A stretch of DNA of 8,597 nucleotides from Burkholderiaceae bacterium (GTDB taxonomy: Bacteria > Pseudomonadota > Gammaproteobacteria > Burkholderiales > Burkholderiaceae_F): assembly GCA_013813185.1 (NCBI GenBank), contig JACCSD010000364.1, forward strand, positions 1 to 8,597. Direction: 5' to 3'. Shown here piece by piece: positions 5,471 to 8,597 of the stretch; position 1 is the stretch's first letter, and the number at the start of each line of letters is the position of its first letter. The position numbers and the translations under genes are program-made. Below the pieces are notes generated by a model. It had not been told where the DNA came from. It did no database searches and was given only the letters and a program-made list of their open reading frames with translations.

Positions 5471-6346
5471 ATGGCAGTCGCACCGGTCACCTACGGCGCC
5501 AGCACTCGTCCGCCGCGCGGCGATTACTCCGAGGCGCGCGACGACTACACGTGCGACCAACACTGGGAGCACTACACGGCGGATGAGCACGCGCTGTACT
5601 CGCGACTGTTCGCACGGCAAGTCAAGCAGGCGCCGGGTCAGGCGTGTGAAGAATTCCTGGACGCCTTGCAGGAGCTCGGCGCAGCCGATCACATTCCGCG
5701 CTTTGAATCGATCAGCGAATCACTGCAGCGCGCTACCGGTTGGGAAGTCGTCGCCGTGCCGGGCCTGATTCCCGAGCACGCTTTCTTTTCGCTGCTCGCC
5801 CACCGGCGCTTTCCGGTCACTGTCTGGGTGCGAAGCCCCGCAGAGTTCGACTACATCGTCGAACCTGACGTATTTCACGATCTTTATGGACACGTTCCAC
5901 TGCTGTTTAATCCGGTGTTCGCCGATTACATGCAGGCGTTCGGTCGAGGCGGACTAAAGGCCCAAGGCTTGAAGGCGCTCGAATACCTCGCGCGTCTTTA
6001 CTGGTACACGGTGGAGTTCGGTTTGATCACGACCGCGCGCGGCTTGCGCGTTTACGGCGCTGGCGTCTTGTCTTCGGTGGGCGAAACGCAATACGCGCTC
6101 ACCAGCACAAAGCCACAGCGCCTAGCGTTTGATTTAAAGCGGGTCTTGCGAACGCCGTACAAGATCGACGACTACCAATCCGCCTATTTCGTCGTTGAAT
6201 CGTTCGATCAGTTGTTTGCCGACACAGCGCCCGACTTTTCGCCGCTGTACACAGAAGTCTCAGACCAACCCGCGCTGCCGATCGACACCACGCTGCAGGG
6301 TGAAAAGTCGTATCCGCCGAACGCCGGCGCGGCCGCCTCCGCATAA
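5471..6346 (+). CDS. phhA: Phenylalanine 4-monooxygenase (phenylalanine hydroxylase)
   Basis: This tetrahydropterin-dependent Fe(II) enzyme hydroxylates phenylalanine to tyrosine in the cytoplasm. The 291-aa product is the typical single-domain bacterial form without the regulatory ACT domain of animal enzymes. The iron-binding facial triad is H136 and H141 in EPDVFHDLYGHVP (131-143) and E182 in YWYTVEFGL. The pterin-site region PGLIPEHAFFSLLAHRRFP (97-115) is also present. It begins 7 nt after the hpd stop with no good ribosome binding site, so translation is likely coupled. The pterin-recycling gene phhB and the aromatic transaminase linking tyrosine to Hpd are not in the window. The stop lies 13 bp from the stop of gspC, which converges on it; no terminator is visible between them. 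Confidence 0.97.
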   Translation: MAVAPVTYGASTRPPRGDYSEARDDYTCDQHWEHYTADEHALYSRLFARQVKQAPGQACEEFLDALQELGAADHIPRFESISESLQRATGWEVVAVPGLIPEHAFFSLLAHRRFPVTVWVRSPAEFDYIVEPDVFHDLYGHVPLLFNPVFADYMQAFGRGGLKAQGLKALEYLARLYWYTVEFGLITTARGLRVYGAGVLSSVGETQYALTSTKPQRLAFDLKRVLRTPYKIDDYQSAYFVVESFDQLFADTAPDFSPLYTEVSDQPALPIDTTLQGEKSYPPNAGAAASA

Positions 6347-6359
6347 GCGCCCGGCACCG

Positions 6360-7085
6360 TTATTGCGCCTGAGCGGGCACGCCGCCCGGAATGATCGGTT
6401 GCGGCTGGGGCATTTGCTGCTGGATTTGTTGCTGCTGCTGGATTTGTTGCTGCTGGATTTGTTGCTGCTGGATTTGTTGCTGCGGTTGCATCTGCGGCAC
6501 CGGCTGAGTCGGAAACTGCTGGGCCGGCATCTGCGGCTGCACCATCGGCGGTGGCTGCGGCAGCGCGGGCCGCGGCGGCGGTGTCGAGCGTGGAATATTC
6601 GGTGCCCCTTCACTGCTGGGCGCCGTCAGCGTGTTGCCGTCACGGAAAAAATTCGGCGCCGCTGGAAGCCCGCCGAGTTGTGCGATCGGCCGCGCCGGCA
6701 GCCGTACTTCCTGCCGCCCCCCGCTGGACTCAAGAATGGCGAGCTCGGAAGTCACTGACACCAGCTTCATGCCGGGCGCAACTTCCTGCCCGATCAGAAA
6801 CACGCGCGCCGGTTTGCCGTCAACTACAAGCACGGCGCTCGAATCCTTGCCCGCCGCGAACACTCCAATCGCCTGCACATTGGACGCCACTGATTGCACG
6901 ACATCGACCTTGCCAAACATGCGCGCAGCCGCCAGAGGATCGGGGTCGCGTAACGGCGGCGGAGGCAAAGGCGGCGGCGCTGCGATCGGCGACGGAGTGA
7001 AGATGCGAATGCCCCAAAAGCCGGCGATCGCCAACACGGCAACGAAGAAAAACAAATGAACAGCAGCGAAAGCAAACTTTTTCAC
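6360..7085 (-). CDS. gspC: Type II secretion inner-membrane protein GspC, PDZ-less with Pro/Gln-rich tail
   Basis: GspC links the inner-membrane platform of the type II secretion system to the outer-membrane secretin GspD. The 241-aa product has a short cytoplasmic end, a membrane helix (about 7-29), a proline-rich linker (31-50) and a homology-region domain (about 52-131). That domain includes FGKV, NVQAIGVFAAG, SSAVLVVDGKPARVFLIGQ and VTSELAILESSGGRQEVRLP, characteristic of GspC/PulC. The usual C-terminal PDZ or coiled coil is missing. Residues 132-241 are low complexity, rich in Pro and Gln, with QQQIQ repeated around 202-224. Start is a GTG at 7085-7083 with a weak ribosome binding site; no better in-frame start was seen. 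It is divergent from gspG, which supports the assignment. GspB or another periplasmic scaffold is a less likely alternative. Confidence 0.85.
   Translation of the reverse strand: MKKFAFAAVHLFFFVAVLAIAGFWGIRIFTPSPIAAPPPLPPPPLRDPDPLAAARMFGKVDVVQSVASNVQAIGVFAAGKDSSAVLVVDGKPARVFLIGQEVAPGMKLVSVTSELAILESSGGRQEVRLPARPIAQLGGLPAAPNFFRDGNTLTAPSSEGAPNIPRSTPPPRPALPQPPPMVQPQMPAQQFPTQPVPQMQPQQQIQQQQIQQQQIQQQQQIQQQMPQPQPIIPGGVPAQAQ
6413..6483 (-). repeat. 15-bp tandem repeat in the gspC tail
   Basis: The plus-strand unit is TTGCTGCTGGATTTG. GGATTTG recurs at 6422, 6440, 6455 and 6470, so the units are 18, 15 and 15 bp apart; one has an extra CTG. All units are multiples of three, so copy-number change keeps the gspC frame and adds or removes QQQIQ. 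The array could slip at replication. Confidence 0.9.
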
Positions 7086-7173
7086 TATCCCATCCGATGT
7101 TCGGCGCTAGCTCACCATGTATTAGTCCGTGAAGCATCCCCTGTCCGGGGGGTAGGGCAGCCGATTCGCGTTG

Positions 7174-7202
7174 ATAATATCCCCTGCACCCTCGGTTGTC
7201 CG
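7174..7202 (-). promoter_or_regulatory. Candidate promoter of gspC
   Basis: Minus strand: CGGACA (7202-7197), 17-nt spacer, TATTAT (7179-7174). Hexamer matches are four and five of six. Transcription would start near 7167 and leave about an 80-nt leader before the GTG. It is the best candidate in the divergent region but not a strong one. Confidence 0.3.
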
Positions 7203-7215
7203 CGTCGAAAAGCGA

Positions 7216-7245
7216 GGAACTTCAAGGCGTTCGGCGCTTATCTTC
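7216..7245 (+). promoter_or_regulatory. Weak sigmaE-like promoter candidate of gspGHI
   Basis: GGAACTT (7216-7222) matches the -35 of extracytoplasmic-stress (RpoE) promoters, and ATCTTC (7240-7245) after 17 nt is a partial match to its -10. It lies about 30 nt upstream of the gspG start. No convincing sigma70 promoter is visible for gspG. The spacing and the weak -10 keep this tentative. Confidence 0.2.
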
Positions 7246-7275
7246 AAGTTTTCTACCGCGTTGCCCAATGGTCTG

Positions 7276-7752
7276 ATGACTCCAATGACAGACGTTCGTT
7301 CCTATTTTCGTTTGCCCAGGCGCCGCTCGCGCGGCTTTACGTTGATCGAGATCATGGTCGTGATCACGATCCTCGGCGTCTTGGCCGCACTGATCGTGCC
7401 GCGTGTTGTAGGCCGCACCGACGACGCGAAGATCGCTGCCGCGAAGCAGGACATCGCGTCGATCATGCAAGCGCTGAAACTTTACCGGCTCGACAACGGT
7501 CGCTATCCAACGACCGATCAAGGATTGCAGGCTTTGATTACACGGCCTATCACCGAGCCGATGCCAAGCAACTGGAAGCAGGGCGGATATCTGGAGCGCT
7601 CAACGGTGCCCGCTGACCCGTGGGGCGAGCCGTACAAGTTCCTGAATCCCGGCGTGCGCGGCGAAATCGACGTGTTCTCGCTCGGTCGCGATCGTGCCAA
7701 CGGCGGAGAGCAGAGCACGCCGGACGCCGACATCGGCTCGTGGCAGCTATAG
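7276..7752 (+). CDS. gspG: Type II secretion major pseudopilin GspG
   Basis: GspG is the main subunit of the periplasmic pseudopilus that drives type II secretion. From the ATG at 7276 the protein has 158 aa with a basic leader of 20 residues ending RRRSRG, cut by the prepilin peptidase before F21. E25 is the invariant glutamate at +5, followed by the hydrophobic helix to about residue 42. The family's C-terminal core is intact: QALKLYRLDNGRYPTTDQGL (65-84), PADPWGEPYKF (112-122) and DVFSLGRDRANGG...ADI.SW (132-156), including the calcium-site loop. The start is uncertain: ATG 7285 is in frame and also gives a plausible leader, and neither has a good ribosome binding site. It overlaps gspH by 13 bp if that gene starts at GTG 7740. 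Confidence 0.96.
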   Translation: MTPMTDVRSYFRLPRRRSRGFTLIEIMVVITILGVLAALIVPRVVGRTDDAKIAAAKQDIASIMQALKLYRLDNGRYPTTDQGLQALITRPITEPMPSNWKQGGYLERSTVPADPWGEPYKFLNPGVRGEIDVFSLGRDRANGGEQSTPDADIGSWQL

Positions 7753-8291
7753 CATTCGCCGCGCTGCGCGGGCGTGCAGCAGCACATCGCCCGGCCGGTT
7801 TTACCTTGCTCGAGCTGATGGTCGTGATCGTGCTTGCCGGCATTTTGGTGTCGCTGGTCACGATCAACATCGCACCCGATCCGCGCCAGCAGTTACAGCG
7901 CGAAGCACAGCGGGTCGGGCAATTGATGGCGCTCGCCGCCGACGAATCGCGCATCACACAGCAACCGATCGTGTGGGAAGCCGACCTGCTTGGATATCGC
8001 TTTGTGACTGAATCGGGCGGCGAGCGGCGACTGTTGACCGGCGACGACTTGCTGCGCGAGCGCACGTGGGAAACCCCGCTGACGCGCTTGGCAGTGCTCG
8101 ACAACGGGGGCCCGCAACCGGCGCAGGTGCTGCTCGGCCCGGGCGCGCCACCCGTACGGGTCGCGATCGCCCGCGAATGGATACAGCCGCGCTGGCGACT
8201 GGAACTGACCAGCGAGGACGGATCGGTCCGAGTCGACTTCGACGAAGCGGGCCGCTCGCTCCTTGCGGCAGATCAGGTCACGGCAAAATGA
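7740..8291 (+). CDS. gspH: Type II secretion minor pseudopilin GspH
   Basis: A minor pseudopilin expected near the tip of the type II secretion pseudopilus. The chosen start is the GTG at 7740, inside the end of gspG, giving 183 aa. The leader of 20 residues ends HRPAG, followed by F21 and E25 at +5 in FTLLELMVVIVLAGILVSLV, the class III signal and membrane helix. The frame stays open back to 7620, but that part overlaps gspG and is Arg-rich without sense, so I exclude it. The rest (60-183) is divergent, as usual for GspH, and rich in beta-strand pattern, such as RWRLELTSEDGSVRVDF (151-167). Its stop overlaps the gspI start as ATGA. Position between gspG and gspI supports the call. Confidence 0.88.
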   Translation: MAAIAFAALRGRAAAHRPAGFTLLELMVVIVLAGILVSLVTINIAPDPRQQLQREAQRVGQLMALAADESRITQQPIVWEADLLGYRFVTESGGERRLLTGDDLLRERTWETPLTRLAVLDNGGPQPAQVLLGPGAPPVRVAIAREWIQPRWRLELTSEDGSVRVDFDEAGRSLLAADQVTAK

Positions 8292-8597
8292 TGCGTCAGA
8301 GCAAAAAAGAGCCGGGCTTTACGCTGCTCGAAGTGCTGGTCGCGCTGGTGATCATCGGCGTCGCGTTGGCAGCATCGATGCGCGGCGCGATGTCGCTGAC
8401 TTCAACCGCCGAGTACACGCGCCAAAAGCTGTTGGCAATCTTGACGGCCGAAAACCGATTGCTCGAACTCCGCCTGGGACGCGAACGTCTCGAGCCCGGC
8501 GAGAGCATTCTTCCCTGCGAACAGGGCGGCGTCGCCTTTCTCTGCTCGCAAGCCGTCAAGCCGACTCCCAACCCGTTTTTCCGCCGCGTCGAAGTGC
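8288..8597 (+). CDS. gspI: Type II secretion minor pseudopilin GspI (partial, 5' part)
   Basis: A minor pseudopilin that, in characterised systems, forms the tip complex with GspJ and GspK. The first 103 codons are present; the gene runs off the right edge. A short leader of 10 residues ends KKEPG, then F11 and E15 at +5 in FTLLEVLVALVIIGVALAAS. The AENRLLELRL stretch (54-63) is characteristic of GspI. C77 and C86 are close enough to form a disulfide in the periplasmic part. The ATG at 8288 overlaps the gspH stop (ATGA); ATG 8291 is in frame and equally possible. gspJ and gspK would be expected next. Confidence 0.93.
   Translation, partial: MMRQSKKEPGFTLLEVLVALVIIGVALAASMRGAMSLTSTAEYTRQKLLAILTAENRLLELRLGRERLEPGESILPCEQGGVAFLCSQAVKPTPNPFFRRVEV

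Noticed and set aside
4807..5490. 227-codon minus-strand open frame opposite hpd
   Set aside because: It mirrors the hpd codons; hpd itself has all its catalytic residues. No initiation signal.
6347..6359. Possible terminator between the ends of phhA and gspC
   Set aside because: Only 13 bp separate the stops and no stable hairpin with a T tract is visible in or around them.
6260..6613. Open frame on the minus strand with SSSNKSSSNK-like repeats, and a Leu/Asp-rich one on the plus strand
   Set aside because: Both are frame-shifted readings of the gspC CAG/CTG-rich tandem repeat, which leaves several frames open. They have no start signals of their own.
7138..7150. CCCC-N5-GGGG hairpin between gspC and gspG
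   Set aside because: Very short stem with no T tract and no clear link to either start. Too weak to call a regulatory structure.
7171..7180. TTGATAATAT as a plus-strand -10 for gspG
   Set aside because: No -35 at 16-18 nt upstream (the sequence there is GGGGGT or similar). The minus-strand reading for gspC is better.

Overview
The window is about 8.6 kb of chromosomal DNA from a proteobacterium of moderately high GC. The tRNA-Tyr/Gly/Thr–tuf order, the hpd–phhA pair and the type II secretion genes fit a beta- or gammaproteobacterium. I lean towards beta from the tRNA-Gly sequence and the response regulator type, but the sequence does not settle it. I see no phage, insertion sequence, CRISPR array or integration site. 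The gene content looks core rather than accessory.

Layout. Positions 1-652, minus strand: a strong sigma70 promoter drives tRNA-Tyr(GTA), tRNA-Gly(TCC), tRNA-Thr(GGT) and then tuf (EF-Tu, first 42 codons only, running off the left edge). Positions 834-1458, plus strand: a GNAT-family acetyltransferase. It ends tail to tail with a two-component pair on the minus strand (2216-3721 sensor kinase, 1445-2206 LytTR response regulator). Positions 3818-4092, minus strand: a 73-aa signal-peptide or membrane protein with a strong ribosome binding site and a good intrinsic terminator. Positions 4339-6346, plus strand: hpd (4-hydroxyphenylpyruvate dioxygenase) and phhA (phenylalanine 4-hydroxylase), two steps of phenylalanine/tyrosine breakdown to homogentisate. 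Positions 6360-8597: type II secretion genes, with gspC on the minus strand and gspG, gspH and the start of gspI divergent on the plus strand, running off the right edge.

How the genes work together. The tRNA–tuf unit makes EF-Tu together with three of the tRNAs it carries. The kinase and regulator form a LytS/AlgR-type signalling pair. Hpd and PhhA act in one catabolic route; the transaminase between them is not here. GspC is the inner-membrane link to the secretin. GspG, H and I are the major pseudopilin and two minor pseudopilins of the same machine.

Most worth a second look: the kinase's extracytoplasmic region, which seems built of short repeated beta-hairpin units I do not recognise as a named sensor domain; apparent leaderless starts for the kinase and the acetyltransferase; a GspC that ends in a proline/glutamine tail with a 15-bp tandem repeat instead of a PDZ domain; a perfect inverted repeat just upstream of the tRNA–tuf promoter; and the 73-aa exported small protein. 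I found no clear new biological system. Each of these is a modest lead.
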